A stretch of 35,176 bases of DNA from an uncultured Kiloniella sp. (GTDB lineage: Bacteria > Pseudomonadota > Alphaproteobacteria > Kiloniellales > Kiloniellaceae), in the NCBI RefSeq assembly GCF_937128705.1, contig NZ_CAKZMP010000307.1:1-35176 (forward strand), written 5' to 3'. Shown in pieces: positions 20,919 to 33,377 of this stretch (position 1 is the first letter of the stretch; every line of letters starts with the position of its first letter). Under the pieces are notes generated by a model, which ran no database searches, was not told the origin of the DNA, and saw nothing but the letters and a program-made list of their open reading frames with translations. The translations under genes and the position numbers were made by a program.

Positions 20919-22946
20919 CTAAAAAACCCAGGCGATTGTCATACCAACCAATGCCAAACTGGAACATAAGCCAGAAATTACCGCCGAGGTCTTCTCACTT
21001 ACAAGTTGGACATTTTCATTTGAAACAAGACCACCCTGCTCAAGCCAAGTTGCTTGCGCTTCCAAGTTAGAAAAAATCATCTGCGCTTGATCAAAACCTG
21101 TTTGATCCTGATCCTTGATTTGAGAATTATCCAAAATTGACTGTAATATTGTTAATTTTCCTTCGGTCGTCGCATTTTCAACTGCTTCACGAAGCTGTTT
21201 GCGAAAAGCCGTATTATGAAAATTCTCTACCGAATCTATCAATAAATTCGCCATATGAGCCGATAACGCGGGTAAATTGGGTGGCCCAAATTGTTTTTGC
21301 ATATCTGCCAAAATTCTTAGCGAAGCCCCATTATAAACATCCCTGTCAAAAGGATCTTCAAACCGCTTTAACAGAGCATCAAAATTTCCACGCATATTGT
21401 TCATGGCAAAGGCAAGTATATGCCGGTCAACTGGTGCCCCCTCTATTCGACCAGAAGCAACCATATTCTCTAACGCTGGTAATAGATTTTTAATATCATC
21501 AACATAATGGTCCCCAACCAAAGGAGACATGCAAGGCCAGCCCTCGTTACCGGCATAGACCGCTCGCTCCATCCCATACCCCGGAACCATGCTTTTTACA
21601 TTTTGGGCCAAGTGCTCAATCTGTTTAATAATGGCGATAAATTCAGGCTTGGTCCTAGTTTGTGAGGTCACCCATGCTTGGGACAGCTTCATCCTGATAA
21701 CATCGAGAAACTGCTCTACCTTACCCGGCTCAAAAAATTCCAATGCAATAGCTTGCGCGATGGCGTCGACACGAACAGCAACATCTTTGTATATAATCGG
21801 TGCCGCTGGATCTAATGCCATGATAGAAGCTGAAACGGCCCTGTCATCTCCGCTTCCTGTTGATGCCAAGGCACTTGACGTCCGTTCAGCAAGAACGATT
21901 AAATCCCCCATATCTTCATTGGACAATGCGCGCCGAACCCAAGAATCAAGATGATCAGATGAAATCAATTTCTTACTCTCTGACCAATTTAACCTCATGG
22001 CATTCGCAAGCATTGGTGCAGTTAGATAGTCTTTTCCAGCAAAAGAGATTGATCTAACAGCCTTTGGAGGTAACGGAACCTGTTTAGGGCTCAAATGACG
22101 ACCATTAGCCCACATTTCAATGTCTGGCATTGCCCAACGCTCATAAGGATCATCACTCAATAATCCGCGTAAAGGCTCCATCAATTTAAGAGGTACCCGA
22201 GTTTGTCCCACCAATGCACCATAAGACCCAAGCTTTATTTTCGCCTCAATAATTTCTTCGTCGGACTTCCCTTTGAGAAGAGAGCCCCCCATCGCGACTT
22301 CCGCCAAAAGAACACCAAATGAGTAAAAATCATCAAGAACACCACCCTCACCACGCCCCGAAGGTGACGCCATACCCGAATCAATTGGCTCGTAGAGTAC
22401 AGGTTGCGCATAGGCCGCAGGGGTTGAAAGGCATTCACCCAACATTGCCCTGCCATCAGATGCTACAAAAATATTTTCAGGGCGAATGGCCCGGTGCATC
22501 AGTGTTCGAGAAGAAAGCTCTCTCAGGGCTGGTAACAAATTATGTATAAACCCATTAATAATTGTTTCTTCATCCATTTTCGGAACAAGATGGCCCGCTT
22601 CAGGGATCAGACGAGTTCCGGAAGGCCGTTCATATACAAGAACGAAACGACGAACATTATCTTCGGGGAAGATTACGGTCCCAGAACCAACAGGTGTCAT
22701 CATCACCGGACAGGTAACACGGCTCATCAACCGGATCATAGAGAACCGGGGCGCCGCTTCTTTCTGACAGATCAACGCAAAAAGAGAATTATTGCCCTTA
22801 AGACTGGCCGCTGCGATCGCCAGTGTTCCCGGTGATTGTAATTCAGGCAGACGTTCAGCAGGAAGAAGCCGAAACTTACCTTCGAATTCTACAGGTTGCT
22901 GTAAATGTGCCAATTCATTGGCAATTTCTTTGATATGAGTAGGCAT
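20919..22946 (-). CDS. Protein-kinase-like (probable pseudokinase) protein with C-terminal TM anchor
   Basis: LMHRAIRPENIFVASDGRAMLGE aligns by eye with HRDxKPxNIL...DFG; DDFYSFGVLLAEVAMGG helix-F region; C-terminal SGLCSSLALVGMTIAWVF; start MPTHIKEIANE at 22946 with GAGG Shine-Dalgarno. Confidence 0.75.
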   Translation of the reverse strand: MPTHIKEIANELAHLQQPVEFEGKFRLLPAERLPELQSPGTLAIAAASLKGNNSLFALICQKEAAPRFSMIRLMSRVTCPVMMTPVGSGTVIFPEDNVRRFVLVYERPSGTRLIPEAGHLVPKMDEETIINGFIHNLLPALRELSSRTLMHRAIRPENIFVASDGRAMLGECLSTPAAYAQPVLYEPIDSGMASPSGRGEGGVLDDFYSFGVLLAEVAMGGSLLKGKSDEEIIEAKIKLGSYGALVGQTRVPLKLMEPLRGLLSDDPYERWAMPDIEMWANGRHLSPKQVPLPPKAVRSISFAGKDYLTAPMLANAMRLNWSESKKLISSDHLDSWVRRALSNEDMGDLIVLAERTSSALASTGSGDDRAVSASIMALDPAAPIIYKDVAVRVDAIAQAIALEFFEPGKVEQFLDVIRMKLSQAWVTSQTRTKPEFIAIIKQIEHLAQNVKSMVPGYGMERAVYAGNEGWPCMSPLVGDHYVDDIKNLLPALENMVASGRIEGAPVDRHILAFAMNNMRGNFDALLKRFEDPFDRDVYNGASLRILADMQKQFGPPNLPALSAHMANLLIDSVENFHNTAFRKQLREAVENATTEGKLTILQSILDNSQIKDQDQTGFDQAQMIFSNLEAQATWLEQGGLVSNENVQLVSEKTSAVISGLCSSLALVGMTIAWVF

Positions 22947-23078
22947 TACTTCCTCAACCTGAGAACAGGCCCCCCGGCCTTCACAACACAAAAGATGAAT
23001 ACTGTTCTAGAGCTATAACAGAGAAAGGTAAAAAAGATAGTTAACAAAAAATATATAACGCTTACGAGAGCATAAAAA

Positions 23079-23116
23079 ATAAAAGCACTCCCCCAGTGTC
23101 AGAGAAGCGCTTTTAT
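23079..23116 (-). terminator. Rho-independent terminator after purA
   Basis: Minus strand ATAAAAGCGCT...AGTGCTTTTATTTTTT. Confidence 0.7.
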
Positions 23117-23147
23117 TAAAAGATTTTATATAGTCCAGATTAGATTT

Positions 23148-25608
<2,461 letters not shown>

Positions 25609-25647
25609 GGTCTGCGTTCCGGGTCGTTTTTAAGCTCATACGATGCG

Positions 25648-25732
25648 AAAAAACCTGCCGTGACCGAGAAAAGGTCTAACCTTGGGCTCTTTCGGTGATT
25701 GACTACAGGTTTTACTCTCCAAGAGCAACCTG
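25648..25732 (-). promoter_or_regulatory. Candidate transcription attenuator (mutually exclusive hairpins) in the hisZ-purA leader
   Basis: Minus strand order: CAGGTT (A, 25727-25732), AAAACCTG (B, 25706-25713), CAGGTTTTTT (C, 25648-25657); A:B can pair 6 bp around CTCT/AGAG, B:C can pair 8 bp and is followed by the T run. Confidence 0.55.
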
Positions 25733-25826
25733 ATTCCCTGATTCAAGGCTGAAAAGTTACTCTTTTCTGTCAATAATCAAAAATATGCCGTAAATTCAGT
25801 ATCCTGATAATTCCCCCCAAGAGTTC

Positions 25827-25865
25827 AAAAAGAAGGCTGTGAGAACGTCCCACAGCCTTCTTATT
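25827..25865 (-). terminator. Rho-independent terminator after serA
   Basis: AAGAAGGCTGTG-9 nt-CACAGCCTTCTT perfect 12 bp stem; T run on the minus strand. Confidence 0.9.
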
Positions 25866-25909
25866 ACGATCTATGCAAAATCAGAACTTAATTATAATAG
25901 CGTTTCAGC

Positions 25910-27487
25910 CTAGAAGTTAAGTTGCACAACCTGCTTGGTCTGCGGAAGTTGTTTGACCTTGTCTAACTGTGCCGCATCCAGAGGACTATCCAGTTCAACA
26001 AGAGCAATCGCATCCTGCCCAGGCGCTGTTCTGCCCAGATGGAACGTTGCAATATTCACACCTGCTTCGCCCAACTGCATACCCAATGCTCCGATATATC
26101 CGGGCGTATCTTCGTTGGTTAGATAAAGCATATGTTTGCCAAGTTCCGCCTCTATTTCGATACCTTTGATATTAACCAGACGCGGACGTTTGCCACCAAA
26201 GAGCGTCCCAGCGACAGAACGTTCACCTTTTTCGGTTGTTACCGTCAGACGGATTAATGTCTGGAAGTCACAATCACGTTCATGTTTGGCTTCGCTGACA
26301 TCAATATTACGTTCTCTTGCAATAATAGGAGCGCTGACCACATTCACTGAATCCATAATCGGAGCCAAAAGGCTGGCAACAATCGTCTGCGTCAACGGAC
26401 GGCAATTAAAGGAAGCAACGGAGCCTTCATAGTCGATCTTGATCGCTTTCAGACCTGTCCGTGTAAGCTGCCCCGCAAAGCTACCCAACTGTTGCGACAA
26501 CGCCATATAAGGTTCCAGCTTATTAAACTCTTCCGCAGTCAGAGACGGCATGTTCAACGCATTGGTTACCGCACCCGTCAGCAAATAATCAGAAAGTTGC
26601 TCAGCAACCTGTAAGGCAACATTCTCCTGCGCTTCAGCAGTTGACGCCCCCAAATGTGGTGTCGCAACAAAGTTCGGTGCTCCAAAAAGAACAGAGTCCT
26701 TTGCTGGCTCAACCTCGAACACATCACTCGCTGCACCGGCAACATGGCCGCTTTCCAAGGCATCTTTAAGGTCAGCTTCAACAACCAGACCACCACGGGC
26801 GCAGTTAATAATACGAACGCCTTTTTTGGTTTTCGCCAGCGCCTTGGCATCAATAATCCCCTTGGTTTGATCCGTCAGAGGAACGTGGAGCGTAATAAAA
26901 TCGGCACGCGCCAAAAGCTCGTCCAGCTCAACTTTTTCAACGCCGAGGTCCTTGGCGCGTTCAGGTGAGAGGAAAGGATCAAAAGAAATCACTTTCATCT
27001 TCAATCCCTGTGCACGATCAACAACAATAGAACCGATATTTCCACAACCAATTACCCCGAGGGTTTTGGCCGTTAGCTCTGACCCCATAAAACGGGATTT
27101 TTCCCATTTACCTGCTTGTGTTGATTCGTTTGCTTCCGGAATTTGCCGCGCAGCAGCAAACATCATCGCAATCGCATGTTCAGCCGTGGTAATGGAGTTA
27201 CCATGTGGTGTGTTCATAACAACAACACCTTTGGCAGAAGCAGCGTCAATATTGACGTTATCAACACCAATACCCGCACGTCCAACTACTTTCAAATTAG
27301 TCGCAGCTTCCAAAACCTGTGGCGTAACTTTTGTAGCGGACCGGATAGCCAGACCATCATAGTCACCAATTATGGCAATCAATTCTTCTTCGGAAAGACC
27401 AACTTTAGTATCAACTTCAACGCCACGATCGCGAAAGATATCTGCGGCTTTCGGGCTTAACTTATCACTTATGAGTACTTTAACCAT
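25910..27487 (-). CDS. serA: D-3-phosphoglycerate dehydrogenase
   Basis: 525 aa; VGRAGIGVDNVNIDAA, GCGNIGSIVVDRAQGLKMKV, INCARGGLV, C-terminal ACT domain. Confidence 0.97.
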   Translation of the reverse strand: MVKVLISDKLSPKAADIFRDRGVEVDTKVGLSEEELIAIIGDYDGLAIRSATKVTPQVLEAATNLKVVGRAGIGVDNVNIDAASAKGVVVMNTPHGNSITTAEHAIAMMFAAARQIPEANESTQAGKWEKSRFMGSELTAKTLGVIGCGNIGSIVVDRAQGLKMKVISFDPFLSPERAKDLGVEKVELDELLARADFITLHVPLTDQTKGIIDAKALAKTKKGVRIINCARGGLVVEADLKDALESGHVAGAASDVFEVEPAKDSVLFGAPNFVATPHLGASTAEAQENVALQVAEQLSDYLLTGAVTNALNMPSLTAEEFNKLEPYMALSQQLGSFAGQLTRTGLKAIKIDYEGSVASFNCRPLTQTIVASLLAPIMDSVNVVSAPIIARERNIDVSEAKHERDCDFQTLIRLTVTTEKGERSVAGTLFGGKRPRLVNIKGIEIEAELGKHMLYLTNEDTPGYIGALGMQLGEAGVNIATFHLGRTAPGQDAIALVELDSPLDAAQLDKVKQLPQTKQVVQLNF

Positions 27488-27499
27488 TTTTCCAACACT

Positions 27500-28660
27500 C
27501 TATTCGAATTCTGTACGTACTTGCTCTATTGCCCAATCCAACCAGGGCAACAAAAGCTCGATGTCTGAGGTTTCAACTGTGGCACCACCCCAAATGCGTA
27601 AGCCCGCCGGTGCATCACGATAAGCACCGATATCAAGCGCGGCATTCTCTTCTTCCAACAATGCTGCAAGTCTTTTGGCCGCTTTGGCCTGCGCATCATC
27701 AGAAAGGGCTGTGAACCAGTCAGCCGTTACCTTCAAGCAAACGGATGTTGTTGAGCTTGTCGATGTGTCTTCAGCAAGAAAGGCAGCCCAATCACTTTTG
27801 GAAACCCAATCCGAAATGACTGCAAAATTTGCATCGCAACGACCAACCAGGCCTTCTAGGCCACCCACACTTTCAGCCCAACCAAGAGAATCCAGTGCAT
27901 CTTCGACGCATAACATCGAAGGCGTATTAATAGTGGCTCCAGTGAAGATCGATTCGTTTAATTTTCCACCTTTTGTTAAACGGAAAATTTTTGGCATAGG
28001 CCAAGATGGCTCGTGGCTCTCAAGCCGCTCAACAGCACGCGGACTAAGCGCGATCATGCCGTGAGCACCTTCCCCACCCAAAACCTTTTGCCACGACCAA
28101 GTTGTGACATCCAGCTTATCCCAGGGTAAGGGCATCGCAAAAGCAGCTGATGTTGCATCGCAAATAGAAAGTCCCGCACGATCAGAACTGATCCACTCTC
28201 CATTAGGCACACGAACACCAGAGGTCGTACCGTTCCAGGTAAAGACCACATCACGATCCCAAGAAACCTGTGACAGATCAGGTAATTTCCCGTAATCGGC
28301 TTCAAAAGTACGTACATCATTGAGTTTCAGCTGTTTGATTACATCTGTAACCCAACCCTTGCCAAAACTTTCCCATGACAGCATATCTACTCCCCGTGGT
28401 CCGAGAAGAGACCACAGTGCCATTTCTACGGCACCAGTATCGGAAGCTGGGACAATTCCGACACGATAATCTTCGGGGATACCAAGGATTTTGCGTGACT
28501 TTTCGATCACTTCCGCGAGCTTGGCTTTTCCGCCTTTTGCGCGATGAGATCTTCCATGCCAGCAAGAGCCTAGTGAATCCAAAGACCAACCAGGACGCTT
28601 GGAACAAGGCCCGGATGAAAATCTTGGATTTAAGGGACGTTCACTAGGTTTTTCTTTCAT
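27500..28660 (-). CDS. serC: Phosphoserine transaminase
   Basis: [44 protein letters not shown]-lysine region; start at 28660 preferred (ORF extends to 28708). Confidence 0.94.
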   Translation of the reverse strand: MKEKPSERPLNPRFSSGPCSKRPGWSLDSLGSCWHGRSHRAKGGKAKLAEVIEKSRKILGIPEDYRVGIVPASDTGAVEMALWSLLGPRGVDMLSWESFGKGWVTDVIKQLKLNDVRTFEADYGKLPDLSQVSWDRDVVFTWNGTTSGVRVPNGEWISSDRAGLSICDATSAAFAMPLPWDKLDVTTWSWQKVLGGEGAHGMIALSPRAVERLESHEPSWPMPKIFRLTKGGKLNESIFTGATINTPSMLCVEDALDSLGWAESVGGLEGLVGRCDANFAVISDWVSKSDWAAFLAEDTSTSSTTSVCLKVTADWFTALSDDAQAKAAKRLAALLEEENAALDIGAYRDAPAGLRIWGGATVETSDIELLLPWLDWAIEQVRTEFE

Positions 28661-28916
28661 TGGACATTTTACTCCAGTATGGCAGTTTTTTTTAACTACA
28701 CGAAACAAACCACCCTATAAGCTAGGGTCGCAAACCGGCTTTTTCAGGTCGCGGACGCATCATAAACATATTGCACCGCAAAATGCTCCCTTTTATTTGC
28801 CTGATTTTCACAGAAATGAAACTTTTGCATAAGCACAGCATTGTAGTCAGTGCTATTCCAGAATATTTTCTATATACTTAGTAATTAACTTCGCAAAGTT
28901 AGGTGGCCAAAGCAGG

Positions 28917-30701
28917 GTGGGAATGAATACCGATCAATTTATCGTTTTTGCCATTATAGGTCTCGCATTAATTTTATTTATATGGGGCCGAATAAGGTAC
29001 GATGTTGTTGCAATGATGGCACTTATTGGATCTGTGATCCTTGGTGTTGTCCCTGCGGATACAGCCTTTGAAGGATTCGGGCATCCTGCGGTAATTACCG
29101 TTGCCGCCGTTTTGATCATCTCACAGGCATTGCGTAATTCGGGTATTGTCGAGTTGGCAACCCGCTTTCTAGAGCCTGCTGCGGGACATCCCACGCTTCA
29201 CATACTGGCACTGACCACAGTTGTTGCCGTTTGCTCCGCATTCATGAACAACGTCGGCGCACTCGCCCTCATGTTACCAATAGCAATCGGCAGTGCTTAC
29301 AACAGTAAAAGGCCCACAAGTGAAGTCCTGATGCCCCTCAGCTTTGGTTCATTGCTTGGCGGCCTCACCACGCTCATTGGTACGCCACCTAACATCATTA
29401 TCTCAAGTTTTCGACAGGCTGAAACCGGGCAAGGCTTTGCCATGTTCGATTTCTTACCCGTGGGGTTTGGTGTCGCCTTAACAGGCATTCTTTTTATCTC
29501 TGTCGTGGGCTGGCGCCTGTTGCCGAAAAGAGCTGTAAACAACAGTGAGAATGAAAGCCTTTTCCAGATTGAAGACTATATAGCCGAAGTCCGAATTCCG
29601 GAAAATTCACCTTATGTGGGACACCGTCTTGTCGATTTGGAAACACTGGCTCAGGGTAACGTCGCTGTCGTAGCCTTGGTTCGGCGCGAAGACCGTATGC
29701 TCGCCCCATCGGGTTATATGCGCCTCAAAGCAGAAGACATTCTTACCCTCGAATCAGATACCGATACACTCCAGCGGGTTGTTGATGAAGCCAATCTCGA
29801 GCTTGTTGGCTCTGCAGATGACAGCTCTGAAGATCTTCAGTCTGATCGAGTTGGTATATTAGAGGCTGTGGTTACACCAGGATCCAGGCTTGAGGGCCGG
29901 ACTGCACATAACATGCAATTACATACACACCACGGCATTAATACCCTCGGCGTTGCCCGACAAGGTCAACCGGTCAACGAACGGATCGGACGGGTTCGTT
30001 TTATGCCCGGTGATGTTCTGCTCATTCAGGGTATCAGAGAGGAAATGCCTGAGACGTTAGCATCCCTAGGACTTCTTCCTCTTGCGGAAAGAGAGCTTTC
30101 CCTAACCCCCAAACGGGGGTCAATCGTTGCACCTCTTCTTTTCGCGATTGCAATTCTTCTGGTCGTCTTTGGTATTTTGCCCCCCCAAATTTCTTTTCTC
30201 GGTGCTGTTGGCACTATGGTTTTGTTGGGTGAACTCAACCTCAAAGAACTGTACGAATCTGTGGACTGGTCAATTATCGTGCTCTTGGCAGCAATGATCC
30301 CTGTCGGGCTAGCCTTGGAAACATCGGGAGGCACAGCAATGATTGCCTCGCCGCTTGTATCATTGAGCGCACATATTCCTGTCTGGGCCATCATGGGATT
30401 ATTGATTTTCATAACCATGATTTTATCTGATGTCATGAATAATGCTGCGACAGCGGTACTGATGGCCCCCATTGGTATTTCTATTGCGAATGGTTTGGGT
30501 GTGAATGTTGACACTTTCCTGATCGCAATCGCAATCGGAAGCTCATCGACCTACTTAACCCCTATCGGGCATCAATCCAATTTGCTTGTTATGGGACCGG
30601 GTGGATATAAATTTGGCGACTACTGGCGCATGGGGCTTCCACTTGATGTCATCATCCTTGTGGTGTCAGTGCCTCTTATCCTCTGGATATGGCCGCTCTA
30701 A
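28917..30701 (+). CDS. SLC13 family permease with two TrkA-C (RCK_C) domains
   Basis: FMNNVGALALMLPIAI, GGLTTLIGTPPNIIIS, SDVMNNAATAVLMAPI; central RCK_C-like pair; start 28917 or MNTDQF at 28923. Confidence 0.92.
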   Translation: MGMNTDQFIVFAIIGLALILFIWGRIRYDVVAMMALIGSVILGVVPADTAFEGFGHPAVITVAAVLIISQALRNSGIVELATRFLEPAAGHPTLHILALTTVVAVCSAFMNNVGALALMLPIAIGSAYNSKRPTSEVLMPLSFGSLLGGLTTLIGTPPNIIISSFRQAETGQGFAMFDFLPVGFGVALTGILFISVVGWRLLPKRAVNNSENESLFQIEDYIAEVRIPENSPYVGHRLVDLETLAQGNVAVVALVRREDRMLAPSGYMRLKAEDILTLESDTDTLQRVVDEANLELVGSADDSSEDLQSDRVGILEAVVTPGSRLEGRTAHNMQLHTHHGINTLGVARQGQPVNERIGRVRFMPGDVLLIQGIREEMPETLASLGLLPLAERELSLTPKRGSIVAPLLFAIAILLVVFGILPPQISFLGAVGTMVLLGELNLKELYESVDWSIIVLLAAMIPVGLALETSGGTAMIASPLVSLSAHIPVWAIMGLLIFITMILSDVMNNAATAVLMAPIGISIANGLGVNVDTFLIAIAIGSSSTYLTPIGHQSNLLVMGPGGYKFGDYWRMGLPLDVIILVVSVPLILWIWPL

Positions 30702-31156
30702 AAGGTATAGGACATTTTCATAACATTAGTGATTTCATCAAATTCAGTCTGCAGAAAGCCTGAGTTTTTGTAGAGCTTGATCGCGTGATCCATTTGCCCC
30801 CGGACAGTTTCAAGTAATATTGAGCGTGCCTTTTGTTCCGCGGCAAAATCCAAAACTCTATTGATAAGGGCCTGTCCTGTATTGTGCCCCCGCCCAGACG
30901 GTTCAATCCAAAGGCGCTTAAGCTCATAACAAGCCGCCTCTTTGAACTTTACACCAACAACACCGACAGCTTCACCCTCAATAGATTTTACAATCCATAA
31001 CCGGCCATTAGGCAGCGAATAACGTTTATCGATTTCATCCAGTTCTTTCTCAAATCCTTCGAAACAAGGACATGCTTGCGCCCACTTCTCATAGTTCTTG
31101 AAAAGCCGCACAACAGAAGAAAAATCCTCAGGTGATGTTACTATTTCGATATTCAT
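30698..31156 (-). CDS. GNAT family N-acetyltransferase
   Basis: LKRLWIEPSGRGHNTGQALINRVLDFAAEQKARSILLET acetyl-CoA binding motif; start MNIEIVTSP preferred. Confidence 0.88.
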   Translation of the reverse strand: MNIEIVTSPEDFSSVVRLFKNYEKWAQACPCFEGFEKELDEIDKRYSLPNGRLWIVKSIEGEAVGVVGVKFKEAACYELKRLWIEPSGRGHNTGQALINRVLDFAAEQKARSILLETVRGQMDHAIKLYKNSGFLQTEFDEITNVMKMSYTF

Positions 31157-31189
31157 GCCTATGATCTCTTTTTGACCCAACCGGGTACA

Positions 31190-31972
31190 CTATAAATAGA
31201 TTACTCCCTTGAGATAAAGTATTGCCGTTCCCGTTAAAAGAATTCGATCTCCACAATCCTTTATCTCGAGTACACCACCTCGCTTAGAAAGCTGCCTGGC
31301 AATCATTGTCGACTTGCCAAGCACATCTTTCCAATAAGGCGCACAGACAACATGTGCCGAGCCAGTTACAGGATCTTCCGGAATACCACAATGCGGGCCA
31401 AAGTATCTGGCAACGTAATCATAATCACGGCTGGTTGATGTGATGATCAAACCATCCCCAGGCAGTTCGGCAACTTTGTCAAAGTTTGGCTCAACAGCAA
31501 GAACACTTTCTTCGTCATCGAGCACAGCCATTAGCTTACTTGATATATAGGTTGCTTGCGGGCGCACACCAATCGCCTCTTCAACCATCAAAATGCCATC
31601 CAAAGGTGACGGTCTGCGAGACGGAAAATCAAGCGTGTATTGCCCGTCGCAACAGGTAACCTTTAACACCCCGCTTTTGGTTTCAAATAAGACTTCTTTG
31701 GTTGCTTGATCCAGTTCAGTGGCAATCACATGTGCTGTTGCCAAAGTAGCATGACCACAAAGATCAACCTCGGTTGTCGGCGTAAACCAGCGTAAATGAT
31801 ACCCTTGTGGTGTCGCCACAAAAAAGGCCGTTTCAGACAGGTTGTTCTCTGCTGCGATTTTAGACAACAGATCATCCGGTAACCATTCGGTCAGGGGACA
31901 AACAGCCGCTGGATTCCCACTAAAAAGCTGCCCCGTAAATGCGTCTACTTGGTACAGTGGAATTTCCATCAT
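31190..31972 (-). CDS. PhzF family isomerase-like protein
   Basis: YQVDAFTGQLFSGNPAAVCPL, NLSETAFFV, VDLCGHATLATAHV, PEDPVTGSAH. Confidence 0.93.
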   Translation of the reverse strand: MMEIPLYQVDAFTGQLFSGNPAAVCPLTEWLPDDLLSKIAAENNLSETAFFVATPQGYHLRWFTPTTEVDLCGHATLATAHVIATELDQATKEVLFETKSGVLKVTCCDGQYTLDFPSRRPSPLDGILMVEEAIGVRPQATYISSKLMAVLDDEESVLAVEPNFDKVAELPGDGLIITSTSRDYDYVARYFGPHCGIPEDPVTGSAHVVCAPYWKDVLGKSTMIARQLSKRGGVLEIKDCGDRILLTGTAILYLKGVIYL

Positions 31973-31991
31973 TATTCAGACCTTCTCTTTC

Positions 31992-33377
31992 CTATTTTGC
32001 TGGCTCGATCTTATTCTCTGCCTTAATATTTTTCATGGCATCTTCAATCGCCTTCAAAGACTGATCAATATCTTGGTGCGTTATCTTCCAAGATGATACT
32101 GAAAGCCTAAATGCATTGTGACCTTTCCAGATCGTGGGGCCAAACCAGCACGTGCCATCTTGTTGAACCATTTCAATTAAGGCTTCTGTTTTCTCTACGC
32201 TATCCCAGGAAACCACGATTTGATTGAGAACAACATCGTTCAAAATGTTTAATCCCAAAGCTTCCAGACCTTTTGCAAAATACTGAGCTAAATCACAACA
32301 ACCAGAAATCAAGTCATCGAGCCCTTCGCGCCCCAGAAACTTGAGTGCTGCCCATATATCAATACCCCGAGCACGTTTGGAAAACTCCGGAATATAACTT
32401 TGCGATGCCCCATCCCGTTCCTTCAGATAGGCCGCAGAAACAGACATTGCGCCATGAAGGGCATCATCATCCCGACAAATGACAAGACCTCCATCATAGG
32501 GCGTGTTTAACCATTTATGCCCATCAGCGGCCCAGGAATCAGCTTTTTCGATACCTTTAGTTAAATACGTCCGAGATACCGAAGACCTCGCCCAAAGACC
32601 AAAGGCCCCATCCACATGTACCCAGGCATCAACCGCTTTGGCACGATTACAAACCTCATCAATAGGATCAAAGGCACCGCTGTTCACATTCCCTGCTTGC
32701 GTACAAACGATTGTTTGGTCGTCCAGTGCTGGTAACTTGCTGATATCAATAGCCCCGTTAGCATCGGTTGCGACTTTAATAACCCTCTTCTTTCCCAAGC
32801 CCAGCATAGACAACGCTTTAAGTACCGTGACATGGACTTCATCACTCACAACAACCTTGATTTCAGGTGCCTCAAAAAGACCATCTTCTTCAACATTCCA
32901 TCCGTGTTTTTTCAGAATCTTATGCCGCGCAGCCGCCAAAGCGGTGAAAGTTGCCATTGTCGCCCCAGTCACAAAACCAACAGCTGATTGCTGTGGTAAA
33001 TCCAAGACATCCAAAAGCCATTGCATTGTTACTTTCTCAATTTTGTCGGCCACAGGCGATGTCACCGGAGAAGACGCAACCTGATCCCAAGCAGTTGCCA
33101 TCCAATTGGCACCAACCGTGACAGGTAAACTCCCCCCGACGACAAAACCGAAATACCTGCTCCCCGCAGATGCAACAGTCGCAGGAGAACCCACCTCATC
33201 TAATTGTTTTAAGATATCATTGGGATCATGCCCCTTCTCAGGAAATGGTTCTTCAAACTGACTAAGCGCCTTAAGACCATGATCAGACGGAAAGACCCTT
33301 TGGCTATCAACCTCAGAAAGATATCTTTCACCTCTTTCATAAGCATTACGTAACAATTCACGAGACATTGTATTCAC
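31992..33377 (-). CDS. Group II pyridoxal-dependent (aromatic-amino-acid-type) decarboxylase family
   Basis: WVHVDGAFGLWARSS, DSWAADGHKWLNTPYDGGLVICRD PLP-lysine motif; 461 aa. Confidence 0.9.
   Translation of the reverse strand: MNTMSRELLRNAYERGERYLSEVDSQRVFPSDHGLKALSQFEEPFPEKGHDPNDILKQLDEVGSPATVASAGSRYFGFVVGGSLPVTVGANWMATAWDQVASSPVTSPVADKIEKVTMQWLLDVLDLPQQSAVGFVTGATMATFTALAAARHKILKKHGWNVEEDGLFEAPEIKVVVSDEVHVTVLKALSMLGLGKKRVIKVATDANGAIDISKLPALDDQTIVCTQAGNVNSGAFDPIDEVCNRAKAVDAWVHVDGAFGLWARSSVSRTYLTKGIEKADSWAADGHKWLNTPYDGGLVICRDDDALHGAMSVSAAYLKERDGASQSYIPEFSKRARGIDIWAALKFLGREGLDDLISGCCDLAQYFAKGLEALGLNILNDVVLNQIVVSWDSVEKTEALIEMVQQDGTCWFGPTIWKGHNAFRLSVSSWKITHQDIDQSLKAIEDAMKNIKAENKIEPAK

Noticed and set aside
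25648-25745. 6S RNA, ZTP or THF riboswitch in the hisZ leader (GGAGAGTA resembles the start of the THF motif)
   Set aside because: Only a short fragment matches; remaining conserved blocks of those RNAs are absent as far as I can recall, so only a generic attenuator is proposed
25768-25773. TTGACA (minus strand) as -35 of a hisZ promoter
   Set aside because: The hexamer 17 bp downstream (AGCCTT) is a poor -10, so no promoter is called
26952-27362. 136-aa ORF on the plus strand (and neighbours 26136-26432, 27143-27460)
   Set aside because: Antisense to serA; mirror frames of a conserved gene
30026-30514. 162-aa ORF on the minus strand
   Set aside because: Antisense to the SLC13 permease; no recognisable domain; shadow ORF
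32503-33084. 193-aa ORF on the plus strand
   Set aside because: Lies fully antisense to the confidently called decarboxylase; low-complexity Ser/Thr/Ala composition typical of a shadow frame
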